A DNA stretch of 18,479 nucleotides. Origin: an uncultured Collinsella sp. (GTDB taxonomy: Bacteria > Actinomycetota > Coriobacteriia > Coriobacteriales > Coriobacteriaceae). This document shows, piece after piece, positions 6,403 to 13,637 of the stretch; position 1 is the first letter of the stretch, and every line of letters starts with the position of its first letter. The notes under the pieces are model-generated. The model saw only the letters and a program-made list of their open reading frames with translations, was not told the origin of the DNA and ran no database searches. The DNA lies in the NCBI GenBank assembly GCA_902489775.1, contig CABUBH010000038.1:1-18479 (forward strand), written 5' to 3'. The translations under genes were made by a program, and so were the position numbers.

Positions 6403-6420
6403 CAGTCAAATTGACTACTG

Positions 6421-6470
6421 GTCGAGGGCGGCTTCAGGGGGGCTCATCGAAAAGAACCTCGACATCAACG
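6421..6470 (+). pseudogene. Decayed 3' end of a DUF4867 gene
   Basis: The sequence matches 4998-5047, the end of the intact DUF4867 gene. In one frame it still reads GLIEKNLDINED against GLVGKNLDITVD. The upstream part of the gene is absent and the original stop codon is lost. It marks the left edge of the second direct repeat. Confidence 0.65.
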
Positions 6471-6486
6471 AAGACCGGGACCTTCT

Positions 6487-6543
6487 GTCTCGTTCTGTAA
6501 CATCTAGCAGGCTAAATCGTCTTTTCCTGTTACAGAACGAGAC
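6487..6543. repeat. Hairpin unit A, copy 2
   Basis: GTCTCGTTCTGTAACA (6487-6502) and 6528-6543 are perfect 16-bp inverted arms, better preserved than in copy 1. The GCTAAATCGTCT loop block is retained. Confidence 0.75.
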
Positions 6544-6567
6544 AAACTGCAGGGGGCTGCCCGAAAA

Positions 6568-6622
6568 TCTCGATCTGTAACACCAGGCTCGGTTTTAACG
6601 GTCTAACTGTTACAGATTGAGA
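6568..6622. repeat. Hairpin unit B, copy 2
   Basis: Arms 6568-6582 and 6608-6622 pair over 15 bp with one G-T pair; the loop is nearly the same as in copy 1. Confidence 0.75.
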
Positions 6623-6655
6623 CAAACCGGCGGAGCGGACTATCTCTCGGGTCCA

Positions 6656-6692
6656 AACCACCACAAAGGTGCCTGTCCTCTTTTTGGTGGTT
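6656..6692. repeat. Hairpin repeat C, copy 2
   Basis: Arms 6656-6668 and 6680-6692 pair over 13 bp with one mismatch around a GTGCCTGTCCT loop. A T5 run lies inside the right arm rather than after it, so terminator activity is doubtful. Confidence 0.6.
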
Positions 6693-6835
6693 GGGTATCA
6701 GAAAGTGTCAGGCTCGGGCGGCTGCTGGGCGCCTGCGTGCGAAAAGAAGTGTCGACCTGCGTTGTTGTCGTTGGGTGGCGCCCCGTTTACGGGGATACTG
6801 AAACCACGACAAGCAGCGTATGAAAGGATCGATGC

Positions 6836-8266
6836 ATGGCTTTCCGTAATGACTTCCTGTGGGGCGGCGCGACGGCTGCCAACCAGTGCGAGGGTGCCTA
6901 CAACGTGGACGGCCGCGGCCTGGCCAACGTGGACGTGGCCCCGCACGGCTCCGAGCGCTTCGCGGTGGTCTCCGGCCAGCGCAAGATGCTCGACTTCGAG
7001 GACGGCTATTACTATCCCGCGCAGACCGGCATCGATTTTTACCATCACTACAAGGAGGACATCGCCCTCTTTGCCGAGATGGGCTTTAAGACCTTCCGCA
7101 TGAGCCTGGCTTGGACCCGCATCTTCCCCAACGGTGACGAGACCGAGCCCAACGAGGCCGGCCTGGCCTTCTACGAGGACGTGTTCCGCGAGTGCCAGGC
7201 GCACGGCATTGAGCCGCTCGTGACCATCACGCACTTCGACTGCCCGATTCACCTCATCAAGGAGTACGGCGGCTGGCGCAACCGCAAGCTCATCGACTTC
7301 TACAAGAACCTCGCGACCACGATCTTCACCCGCTACAAGGGCCTGGTAAAGTACTGGCTTACCTTCAACGAGATCAATATGATCCTGCACCTGCCGTTTA
7401 TGGGTGCCGGTCTGGTCTTTGAGGAGGGCGAGAACAAGGAGGCCGTCGAGTACCTGGCCGCCCACAACGAGCTCGTCGCCAGCGCTTGGGCAACCAAGAT
7501 CGCCCACGAGATCGACCCCGAGGTCAAGATCGGCTGCATGCTCGCCGCGGGTAGCTACTACCCCTACAGCTGTCGTCCGGGTGATGTGCGTCAGGCGCAG
7601 CTCGACAATCAGGACAATTACTTCTTCGTCGACGTTCAGAGCCGCGGCTACTACCCGGCCTATGCCGTCAAGAAGCTCGAGCGTTTGGGCATCGATGTGG
7701 GCATGACGGATAAGGACCGCGAGATCCTGGCCGCCAACACCGTCGACTTCATCAGCTTTAGCTATTACAGCACCCGTTGCTCCGCCGGTGCCGATAACCC
7801 CGATGTCGAGCGCACCCAGGGCAACGCCTTCGCCGGCGCCAAGAACCCCTACCTGCAGGAGAGCCAGTGGGGCTGGGCCATCGATCCGCTGGGCTTCCGC
7901 ATCACCCTCAACGACCTGTACGACCGTTATCAGAAGCCGCTGTTTGTGGTCGAGAACGGCCTGGGCGCCAAGGATGTTGTCGAGGAGGATGGCTCCATCA
8001 ACGACGACTACCGTATCGACTACCTGCGCCAGCATATCGCCGCGATGCGCGATGCGGTGACCGAGGACGGCGTTGACCTGCTGGGCTACACCACCTGGGG
8101 CCCAATCGACCTGGTGTCTGCCGGCACGGGCGAGATGTCCAAGCGCTACGGCTTTATCTATGTCGACCGCGATGATGCGGGCAACGGCACCCTCAAGCGT
8201 TCCAAAAAGAAGAGCTTCGACTGGTACAAACACGTCATCGAGACGAACGGCGAGGACCTGGCCTAA
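6836..8266 (+). CDS. GH1 6-phospho-beta-glucosidase
   Basis: Cytosolic glycoside hydrolase family 1 enzyme that hydrolyses 6-phospho-beta-glucosides delivered by a PTS. The 476-residue length is normal for BglA/AscB-type enzymes. The acid/base is E179 in TFNEIN and the nucleophile E373 in VVENG. The phosphate-binding signature of the 6-phospho subgroup is visible: S428, K436 and Y438 in SAGTGEMSKRYGFIYVD. GAAAGGA (6822-6828) lies 7 nt before the ATG. Codon use is strongly biased, suggesting high expression. The gene is separated from the PTS module by the hydrolase, DUF4867 and ATPase region; no RAT-like site was found in front of it. A small ccccgt/acgggg hairpin lies at 6781-6794. The exact sugar is not readable from sequence. 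Confidence 0.95.
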   Translation: MAFRNDFLWGGATAANQCEGAYNVDGRGLANVDVAPHGSERFAVVSGQRKMLDFEDGYYYPAQTGIDFYHHYKEDIALFAEMGFKTFRMSLAWTRIFPNGDETEPNEAGLAFYEDVFRECQAHGIEPLVTITHFDCPIHLIKEYGGWRNRKLIDFYKNLATTIFTRYKGLVKYWLTFNEINMILHLPFMGAGLVFEEGENKEAVEYLAAHNELVASAWATKIAHEIDPEVKIGCMLAAGSYYPYSCRPGDVRQAQLDNQDNYFFVDVQSRGYYPAYAVKKLERLGIDVGMTDKDREILAANTVDFISFSYYSTRCSAGADNPDVERTQGNAFAGAKNPYLQESQWGWAIDPLGFRITLNDLYDRYQKPLFVVENGLGAKDVVEEDGSINDDYRIDYLRQHIAAMRDAVTEDGVDLLGYTTWGPIDLVSAGTGEMSKRYGFIYVDRDDAGNGTLKRSKKKSFDWYKHVIETNGEDLA

Positions 8267-8296
8267 GGCTTCCCAACAACCATAGCCTCCTAACCA

Positions 8297-8335
8297 AAAC
8301 GCCCGGCGAGCAGTTAATGCCCGCCGGGCGTTTTG
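8297..8335 (+). terminator. Strong intrinsic terminator after the glucosidase gene
   Basis: AAAACGCCCGGCG (8297-8309) pairs perfectly with 8322-8334 around a 12-nt loop; the TTTT at 8331-8334 forms the tail and part of the stem, and a G and TT follow. Confidence 0.9.
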
Positions 8336-8350
8336 TTAAAAGAAGTGAAA

Positions 8351-8381
8351 GCACTCATTGGGGACGTACTTAAATGAGTGC
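8351..8381. repeat. Short inverted repeat with GGGGACGTACTTA loop
   Basis: GCACTCATT (8351-8359) and AATGAGTGC (8373-8381) are perfect 9-bp arms around the 13-nt loop GGGGACGTACTTA. A second element at 8492-8522 has nearly the same loop but different, still complementary arms. Confidence 0.7.
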
Positions 8382-8390
8382 CCGCAGAAT

Positions 8391-8454
8391 GAGAGTGGAT
8401 AATCTCCCGTTTTTAGCCTGTTTGTGGGTTCAAAGTGGGAGATTATCCACTCTC
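8391..8454. repeat. 18-bp perfect inverted repeat (palindromic element)
   Basis: GAGAGTGGATAATCTCCC (8391-8408) and its exact complement at 8437-8454 flank a 28-nt loop. There is no U-tract and no open reading frame of interest. It looks like a dispersed palindromic unit or a very small non-autonomous element. Confidence 0.75.
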
Positions 8455-8491
8455 GCCATTTGGGCGTCCAAAAATCCTCGCTCGTTTTGTC

Positions 8492-8522
8492 TTAGTCATT
8501 GGGGACGTTCTTAAACGACTAG
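8492..8522. repeat. Second GGGGACGTTCTTA-loop inverted repeat
   Basis: Arms 8492-8500 and 8514-8522 pair over 9 positions with one mismatch and one G-T pair. The loop GGGGACGTTCTTA differs by one base from the element at 8351-8381, while the arm sequences are different. Confidence 0.65.
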
Positions 8523-8592
8523 TCGCTGGCGACATCCCTCGCCGTCGGCGGATTTTGGGACATGTGGCCCGCTTTTTGGGCCCGCCTGTCGG

Positions 8593-8598
8593 TACACT
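8593..8598 (+). promoter_or_regulatory. Possible -10 element of the sensor operon
   Basis: TACACT lies 9 nt before the ATG at 8608. If used, transcription would start at or a few bases before that ATG, giving a nearly leaderless mRNA, which fits the absence of a ribosome binding site. No clear -35 is present. Confidence 0.35.
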
Positions 8599-8607
8599 AA
8601 AAGCACT

Positions 8608-10491
8608 ATGGGTACCCGCGAGCGACATATCGGCCACGCGACCGCCCGATCCGCACCCGTGGCGGATCCCAGGGGCGGCAGGCTCTTCGCCATGCCGCGA
8701 TTCCTTGTTGGCATAACACATCAGGTGTACCGTCACCGCGTCTTTGCTATCGCCGGCGCCATCACCGCGCTGTTCCTCATGCTTTTGGCAGTCTTGCCGG
8801 CGCTGTTTGCCTCCGACCCCAAGCTTTCCAACGCCGTGCCCGCCTATAGCGAGGTGTCCGAAGAGGTCGTGGATGCGCTCGTCCACTCGAGCTCTCTCCC
8901 GTTGCTTGTCGCCGCAATTATATTTTCGATCTGGGGTGTATCGGTCTATCTACGCTGTTTGGACTATGTGTTGCGCCGCCGCCTTGTTGCCGTCGCCACC
9001 ATCTGTGCCCTCTGGATGATTGAGGTCATCCTCAAATACAAGTCGTTCACACCGGTCTACGCCACGATCCTGTGGTACCTGTACTACGTGCCCATGACGC
9101 TCATTCCGCTGCTCTACCAGCTGTGCGGCCTGCGCCTCGCGGGCGTGGAACAGCACCGTATGGGGCGTCGCTATCGCAGCATCCTGTGGGTCGTGGCCAT
9201 CCTACTTATCGGTTTTGTGCTCACCAACGATTTCCACCGGCAGGTATTCCACTTTGACCGTGCAAGCGACACCTGGAGCAACGATTATACGTACGGCTGG
9301 GGCTATTTCGCCGTCTTAGCGTGGACGGCCTTTGACTTCGTGGCCTTTTTTATCCTGATTGGTCGGTCCTCGTCCTTTCGCATCCAGCGTTTCTCGGGCA
9401 CGGCGGCGCTCGTACTGCTGGGTGGCGCATTTTTTGCCATCTCATATGCTCTGCGCGTGCCCTGGGCATGGAGGCTCAACTTTTCGCTCGTCTATTGCGT
9501 CCTGTGCGTGGTGGCGATGGAAATCTGTCTCGATTGCGGTGTCATTCCGTCGTATCACGACATCGCTGGCATCTTCGACACCTTGCCGCTCGACCTCAAA
9601 GTTCTAACGCGCGACCTGCAGGAAGTCTATGCCACGCCGGTGTCAAAGCCAATGCCGGTAGGCGTGCGTGAGGAGTTGCGGGTCCAGGAGCACGGCCGCG
9701 CCCATGCCTTTGCCGTGGCGTCCGATCCCGATGTGATGTACCGTGCCTTTCCGCTGCTGGGCGGATCGGCCCTGCTTGCCCAAGACGTGTCGGAGCTCAA
9801 CGAGCTTAACCGCGAACTGGCACATCGTCGCATGGAGCTGCAGCGTCAAAACGAGTTGCTCGCCGCCGACTACGACCTTAAGACGCATTTGGCAGATCAA
9901 GAGGCCGAGACCTTGCTGGTCCAAGACGTGGACCAGGCGCTTACCCGCGCGCTCGAAGGGATGTACGACCTGCTGAGCTCGCTGCCTCCGTTGACCGACG
10001 AAGCGTCTTCGCACGAGCGTTACCGCATGCTGCAGCGCGCCAAGATGCTCGTCGCCTATTGCAAGCGCAAGGGATCGCTCACGTTGGCACAGCACGGGGA
10101 GAGCGGTTTTGACCGCGATCGCATTCAGCTCATCGCCAACGAGCTCGCAAGCGACCTGCGTACCATCGATATCGATTGCGCCTCGATTATCGCCATACGG
10201 CGCCCGTTGCACGCCAGTACGGTAAGCGCCCTGTACGACTGCGTGTATGACTTTGCGTTTTTCGCCTACACCACCGACCATCCGGCGCTTATGTATCACT
10301 TGGGCGACCATGACCGATGCAGTGTCGAGCTGCGCGCCACGCTTTTTTCCAACGATGATGAAGATCTTTCGCAGACGCCCGCTGCGCAAGAGCTCGAAGG
10401 CGCTCTGCAAGGGCGAAACGTGGCATACCGCCTTGAGGGCGAGCCCGGTCAGCTGCGCATGATCGTCTTGATGCCGAGGGCGGGTGAGTGA
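8608..10491 (+). CDS. 7TM-type membrane sensor with degenerate kinase-like tail
   Basis: Polytopic membrane signalling protein of up to 627 residues. The N-terminal half (about 45-320) has around seven to eight hydrophobic segments and a lumenal ND-H-x3-F-type motif (NDFHRQVFHF) like the histidine-kinase N-terminal 7TM domain. A PAS-like stretch (about 325-395) is followed by a coiled coil (LNELNRELAHRRMELQRQNE). The tail has an AKMLVAYCKRKGSL segment where related proteins carry a DHp-like helix, but I see no phosphoacceptor histidine and no N or G boxes. The kinase half therefore looks degenerate. It overlaps the next gene by 4 nt. The start is uncertain: an ATG at 8692 (MPRFLVG) would remove a 28-residue tail with rare codons; neither start has a good ribosome binding site. 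It probably senses a ligand and modulates the partner kinase. Confidence 0.75.
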   Translation: MGTRERHIGHATARSAPVADPRGGRLFAMPRFLVGITHQVYRHRVFAIAGAITALFLMLLAVLPALFASDPKLSNAVPAYSEVSEEVVDALVHSSSLPLLVAAIIFSIWGVSVYLRCLDYVLRRRLVAVATICALWMIEVILKYKSFTPVYATILWYLYYVPMTLIPLLYQLCGLRLAGVEQHRMGRRYRSILWVVAILLIGFVLTNDFHRQVFHFDRASDTWSNDYTYGWGYFAVLAWTAFDFVAFFILIGRSSSFRIQRFSGTAALVLLGGAFFAISYALRVPWAWRLNFSLVYCVLCVVAMEICLDCGVIPSYHDIAGIFDTLPLDLKVLTRDLQEVYATPVSKPMPVGVREELRVQEHGRAHAFAVASDPDVMYRAFPLLGGSALLAQDVSELNELNRELAHRRMELQRQNELLAADYDLKTHLADQEAETLLVQDVDQALTRALEGMYDLLSSLPPLTDEASSHERYRMLQRAKMLVAYCKRKGSLTLAQHGESGFDRDRIQLIANELASDLRTIDIDCASIIAIRRPLHASTVSALYDCVYDFAFFAYTTDHPALMYHLGDHDRCSVELRATLFSNDDEDLSQTPAAQELEGALQGRNVAYRLEGEPGQLRMIVLMPRAGE

Positions 10492-11987
10492 CGATGCAGA
10501 TTTCGCTCATCCTTCCCCAAATCGTTGCGCTCGATGTTGTCTTTGCCCTGGCTGCGTGCCTGCAGACGATCCACGTCCCGCTCATCGCATCGCGCCGCTC
10601 GTCCTATAACCGTAAAGTGATTTGCGTCTACGAGGCGAGCCTTGTGCTTCACCTGATGATTTCAGCGCTCATCTTATTCGCGTCGTCTGGCTCGTATCTG
10701 GTGGCACCGCTTGACGTTTGCGCCAGGGCAATGGGCGGAGCGTTGTGGCTCAATGCCGCGATCTTTGCTTATGGCGTGGTACTTATGGTGCACTATCGTC
10801 GCCCCGTCATGCTGGTCGAGCTGCTGCTTGTTGTCGCCGTTACACCACCGGTGGTTTTTGCCATGGGCCCGGCGTGGACCGTTGTCCTTATCGCAGAGGG
10901 AGCGTTCTTCCTGTTCCGCTCCATCGCGGCGCTCTTGATGGACGTCCGTAACCGCCAAGAGGATATCACCATGTTCTCGACGATCGAGACCATCAACGTG
11001 ATTCCCGTGGGCATCCTGTATCTGGACCCGAGGGGCCGTCCGCTGCTCATGAACCGCTGCATGCGCAAAAACCTGGTGGAACTTCATATGCCAACCGATC
11101 TACGCGACATGAGCGGCACATGGAACGACCTGCGCAAACTTAGCATGCAAATGCCCGAAAGCAGCAGGAACCGTGTGCGGATTAATCTGGACCGCTTTGG
11201 TGAGGCGCGGGCGGTGGTCGAGGTCTCTCCCGCCGAGACTCGCCTATTTGTGTGCGATCGCGTTATGGTTTCGGGGCGTTCGTTCGAGCGCATTATCGGT
11301 CTTGATGTGACAGAGTACGCGCATGCTCATGACCGCTTGGCGCAAGCCAACCACCTGCTTGAGCTTGCGGGCCAAGAGCTCCAAGCCCAGATCGAAGAAG
11401 TCAAAAAAGTTGCTGACAATGCGGCCTACCTACGTATGCGCGCTCGCGTGCACGACGTGATCGGGCAGCGCCTGTCCATTCTTCATCGCTATTTGGAGGA
11501 GGGGCGTCTGGACGATGACTCGATCGAGCAGATTGATCCGTTGCTGCGCTCAATTGCTGCCGATCTGCGCGGTGGCGGTGCCAGCGAGCCTGCAGAACAG
11601 CTGGGTGATATCGTCCATGCTTTTGGCCTGGTGAGTGTGCAGATCGATGTTGAGGGTGCGCTGCCTGAGGACGCGCGTGTCGCCGCCGCATTTTTGCAGA
11701 TTATCCGCGAGGCCTCGACCAATGCCACCAAGCATGCGCAGGCGCATCGGGTCCACGTGCGTCTGTGGCAGGAGGGGGCGGATGCTGGCGCCGTCGCGCG
11801 CATGACGATTTCTAACGACGGGCCCCCGGCCCCCGTATCGTATCGCGAGGGAACGGGTATCCCAGGTATGAGGCATGTCGCGCAAGATCTGGGTGGCAGC
11901 CTAGAGGTCCACGCATCCCCGCCCTTTACGCTTGCGGTGTCCATCCCGCTTAACGCCAACGACACGTCCCAAAGGAGAAGCTCATGA
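10488..11987 (+). CDS. Membrane sensor histidine kinase
   Basis: Inner-membrane histidine kinase of 499 residues. About five hydrophobic segments occupy 8-152, followed by a PAS-like region (about 165-285), a short coiled coil, and a transmitter. The phosphoacceptor is H322 in RARVHDVIGQRL. The N box is IIREASTNATKH (405-416), and G boxes are ISNDGPP (441-447) and GTGIPGM (455-461). The transmitter resembles the HPK7/NarX-like (HisKA_3-type) kinases that pair with LuxR-type regulators. The GTG at 10488 overlaps the previous stop (GTGA) and has GAGGG 7 nt upstream; an in-frame ATG at 10494 is the alternative but is spaced poorly. It overlaps the regulator gene by 4 nt, so the three proteins are translationally coupled. 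The signal is unknown. Confidence 0.9.
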   Translation: MTMQISLILPQIVALDVVFALAACLQTIHVPLIASRRSSYNRKVICVYEASLVLHLMISALILFASSGSYLVAPLDVCARAMGGALWLNAAIFAYGVVLMVHYRRPVMLVELLLVVAVTPPVVFAMGPAWTVVLIAEGAFFLFRSIAALLMDVRNRQEDITMFSTIETINVIPVGILYLDPRGRPLLMNRCMRKNLVELHMPTDLRDMSGTWNDLRKLSMQMPESSRNRVRINLDRFGEARAVVEVSPAETRLFVCDRVMVSGRSFERIIGLDVTEYAHAHDRLAQANHLLELAGQELQAQIEEVKKVADNAAYLRMRARVHDVIGQRLSILHRYLEEGRLDDDSIEQIDPLLRSIAADLRGGGASEPAEQLGDIVHAFGLVSVQIDVEGALPEDARVAAAFLQIIREASTNATKHAQAHRVHVRLWQEGADAGAVARMTISNDGPPAPVSYREGTGIPGMRHVAQDLGGSLEVHASPPFTLAVSIPLNANDTSQRRSS

Positions 11988-12604
11988 TCCGCGTGTTAAT
12001 CGTCGAAGACCAGGCCATCCTGCGCGAGAGCCTGGCGCGCTCCGTTGGCGACCAGCCCGATATGACCGTTGTTTCCGCCATCGCCGATGCCTCCGAGGCC
12101 TTGGGTGTCGCGCTCAAGGAGCGTCCGGACATGATACTGATGGACGTATGCACCGAGCATGATTCCAACGGCATCGTGGCGACGGCGCGCATCAAGGAGC
12201 AGCTGCCCGAGTGTCGCATCATTATCATGACCGGCATGCCCGAGATCACCTTTGTCGATCAGGCTCGCGAGGCGGGCGTCGATAGCTTTGTGTACAAGAA
12301 CGTCGGTATCGACGAGCTGTTCGCCGTGATGCGCTCCACGTTGGCGGGCTATTGCACGTTTCCCAAGCCGCCCGAGAGCATTTTTTCGGGCACGGCAGCT
12401 CTCGATGATGTCGAGCTATCGATTTTGCGCCTTGCCTGCGAGGGCAAAAGCCGTCGCGAGATTGCGGCCGAGCTGTTTATGAGCGAGGGCACCATCAAGC
12501 GTCGCATCTCGGAGATTCTAAGCAAGACCGGCTACGACAACATCATGCGTCTTGCCGTGCATGCGGTGACCGAGGGCAGCATCGTTCCCAACATGGAGCG
12601 CTAA
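11984..12604 (+). CDS. NarL/LuxR-family response regulator
   Basis: DNA-binding response regulator of 206 residues. The receiver domain (1-120) has the acidic pocket E8/D9, phosphoacceptor D54 in ILMD, T84 and K106. The C-terminal LuxR-type helix-turn-helix is at about 142-200 (GKSRREIAAELFMSEGTIKR). AAAGGAGAA precedes the ATG, which overlaps the kinase stop (ATGA). It is the output of the preceding two sensors. Its targets cannot be read from the window. The gene ends just before a bidirectional hairpin. Confidence 0.95.
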   Translation: MIRVLIVEDQAILRESLARSVGDQPDMTVVSAIADASEALGVALKERPDMILMDVCTEHDSNGIVATARIKEQLPECRIIIMTGMPEITFVDQAREAGVDSFVYKNVGIDELFAVMRSTLAGYCTFPKPPESIFSGTAALDDVELSILRLACEGKSRREIAAELFMSEGTIKRRISEILSKTGYDNIMRLAVHAVTEGSIVPNMER

Positions 12605-12623
12605 AGCTCGTCGCGCATCGGCA

Positions 12624-12663
12624 TAAAAACGGCGGGGTCGCAGGATTAACTCCTGCGGCCCCG
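12624..12663 (-). terminator. Terminator between convergent genes
   Basis: CGGGGTCGCAGGA (12633-12645) pairs with 12651-12663 (one G-T pair) around TTAAC. On the reverse strand an A5 run (12625-12629) becomes a U5 tail, so it should end the lipoprotein transcript. It has no U-tract in the forward direction but may still slow the response-regulator transcript. Confidence 0.75.
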
Positions 12664-12672
12664 TCTGGTGTG

Positions 12673-12696
12673 CGCGGATGCGTCCGCCAATCCGCG
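12673..12696. other. Second hairpin in the convergent intergenic region
   Basis: CGCGGAT (12673-12679) and ATCCGCG (12690-12696) are perfect 7-bp arms around a 10-nt loop. No U-tract is present on either side. It lies between the lipoprotein stop codon and the main terminator. Confidence 0.45.
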
Positions 12697-12713
12697 GCTG
12701 ATGTTACATGCCG

Positions 12714-13556
12714 CTACGCGATGGTTGCGCTGTAAGAGGCGACGTCCTCGTAGGAATCGGTCAGGTAGGCGTCGATGCCGATGGTCGTGTTGACCAGGTC
12801 GTCAAGGCTGTCAAGCTCGCCGCTCGAGAATGTGAATTCCTCAGTGGCGTTGGTGCCGGGCATCAGGTGAGCCGAGAACCAGGGGTCCTTCATGGTGCCG
12901 TTGACATTGGTCTTGCCGGAGGGAGCGTAGAAGGTCAGGTCCTTGTCGCTCTTGTTGGTGATGTTAACAACAAAGCCGATGTCACCCCAGTCGTCCTTGA
13001 ACTTCTCGGTGATGGTGATGGTGCACAGGTCGTCATCGGCGACGGTGACGGCGGGGGAGATTTCGATGCTCTGGACGTCGTCGTCTTCGACGGCCTCATC
13101 GATCTCTTCTTCCTTCTCGGCCGCCTCGCGATCCTTCTTCACCGTGCCGGACAGGTCCTTGTCGGACTTGGTAAAGATGAGCTTGTCGCCGTCCACCTCA
13201 AGGACGAGCTTGTCGTCTTTGAGCTTCAGGTCGTGCGACTCATCTTCGGCGGTAATCGTTACGGTGGTGGCGTCCTTGGCCTCCCATTTCAGGTCGGCGA
13301 CCTCAAGGAACATGTCGAGGACGCCCGTGCCGTCTTCGTCGAGGATCAGGATACAGTTGAGGCCCCACTCCTTGAGCATATCCATGTACTCATCGGTGAG
13401 CTCTTCGCCGTCCAAGGTTCCACCCGAGTACTGCCAGCTGCCGACAAAGTTGGCCTTGGGGTCCTTGCCGCCGCCGCTGCAGCCCGTCAGGGCAAAGGCG
13501 AGCGCCAGGACGCATGTCAGGAATGCGAGTACGGACTTTTTGAACGTTGTCTTCAT
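12714..13556 (-). CDS. Lipoprotein with DUF-type lipocalin-like N-terminal region
   Basis: Secreted, lipid-anchored surface protein of 280 residues. The signal peptide is KK followed by a hydrophobic core and the lipobox LTGC, with the lipidated cysteine at C26, then a Gly-rich linker. The first part (about 37-140, FVGSWQYSGG..) resembles lipocalin-like beta-barrel domains of small gut Actinobacteria/Firmicutes lipoproteins. A highly charged Glu/Asp-rich linker (about 143-162) leads to a second beta-rich region (about 163-280) similar to Ig-like or DUF5067-like domains. Function is not established. AAAGGAGG precedes the ATG, a very strong ribosome binding site. It follows the SPFH gene by 81 nt with only a weak hairpin between, so it may belong to the same operon or be separately expressed. 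Confidence 0.8.
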   Translation of the reverse strand: MKTTFKKSVLAFLTCVLALAFALTGCSGGGKDPKANFVGSWQYSGGTLDGEELTDEYMDMLKEWGLNCILILDEDGTGVLDMFLEVADLKWEAKDATTVTITAEDESHDLKLKDDKLVLEVDGDKLIFTKSDKDLSGTVKKDREAAEKEEEIDEAVEDDDVQSIEISPAVTVADDDLCTITITEKFKDDWGDIGFVVNITNKSDKDLTFYAPSGKTNVNGTMKDPWFSAHLMPGTNATEEFTFSSGELDSLDDLVNTTIGIDAYLTDSYEDVASYSATIA

Positions 13557-13595
13557 GGTGTCCTCCTTTATCGAACGAAACCCATAGAAGCAAAT

Positions 13596-13618
13596 GCGGG
13601 GGTGGCGGACCTCCCCGC
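13596..13618 (-). other. GC-rich hairpin between SPFH and lipoprotein genes
   Basis: GCGGGG (13596-13601) pairs with CCCCGC (13613-13618) around an 11-nt loop. No U-tract follows on the reverse strand, so at most it weakens read-through into the lipoprotein gene. Confidence 0.4.
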
Positions 13619-13637
13619 CAATTACCAGGTAGAGGGG

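Larger units (their letters stand above)
6421..6693. repeat. Direct repeat copy 2 flanking the ATPase gene
   Basis: Same order as copy 1: DUF4867 tail, hairpin A, hairpin B, hairpin C. The copies have diverged by substitutions and a small insertion before hairpin C. The repeat-to-repeat distance is 1423 bp, so recombination between the copies would remove the ATPase gene and one repeat. Confidence 0.8.

Noticed and set aside
5063..6692. Repeated hairpins as a CRISPR array
   Set aside because: Units are palindromic, differ in loops, number only two per locus, and have no regular repeat-spacer pattern or cas genes.
6700..6835. A second RAT site before the 6-phospho-beta-glucosidase gene
   Set aside because: Only a small ccccgt/acgggg hairpin was found; there is no CAGGCAA-like side and no terminator before the start codon.
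6698..8233. 511-codon reverse open frame
   Set aside because: Lies antisense to the GH1 gene with its catalytic motifs; long antisense frames are expected in GC-rich, codon-biased genes.
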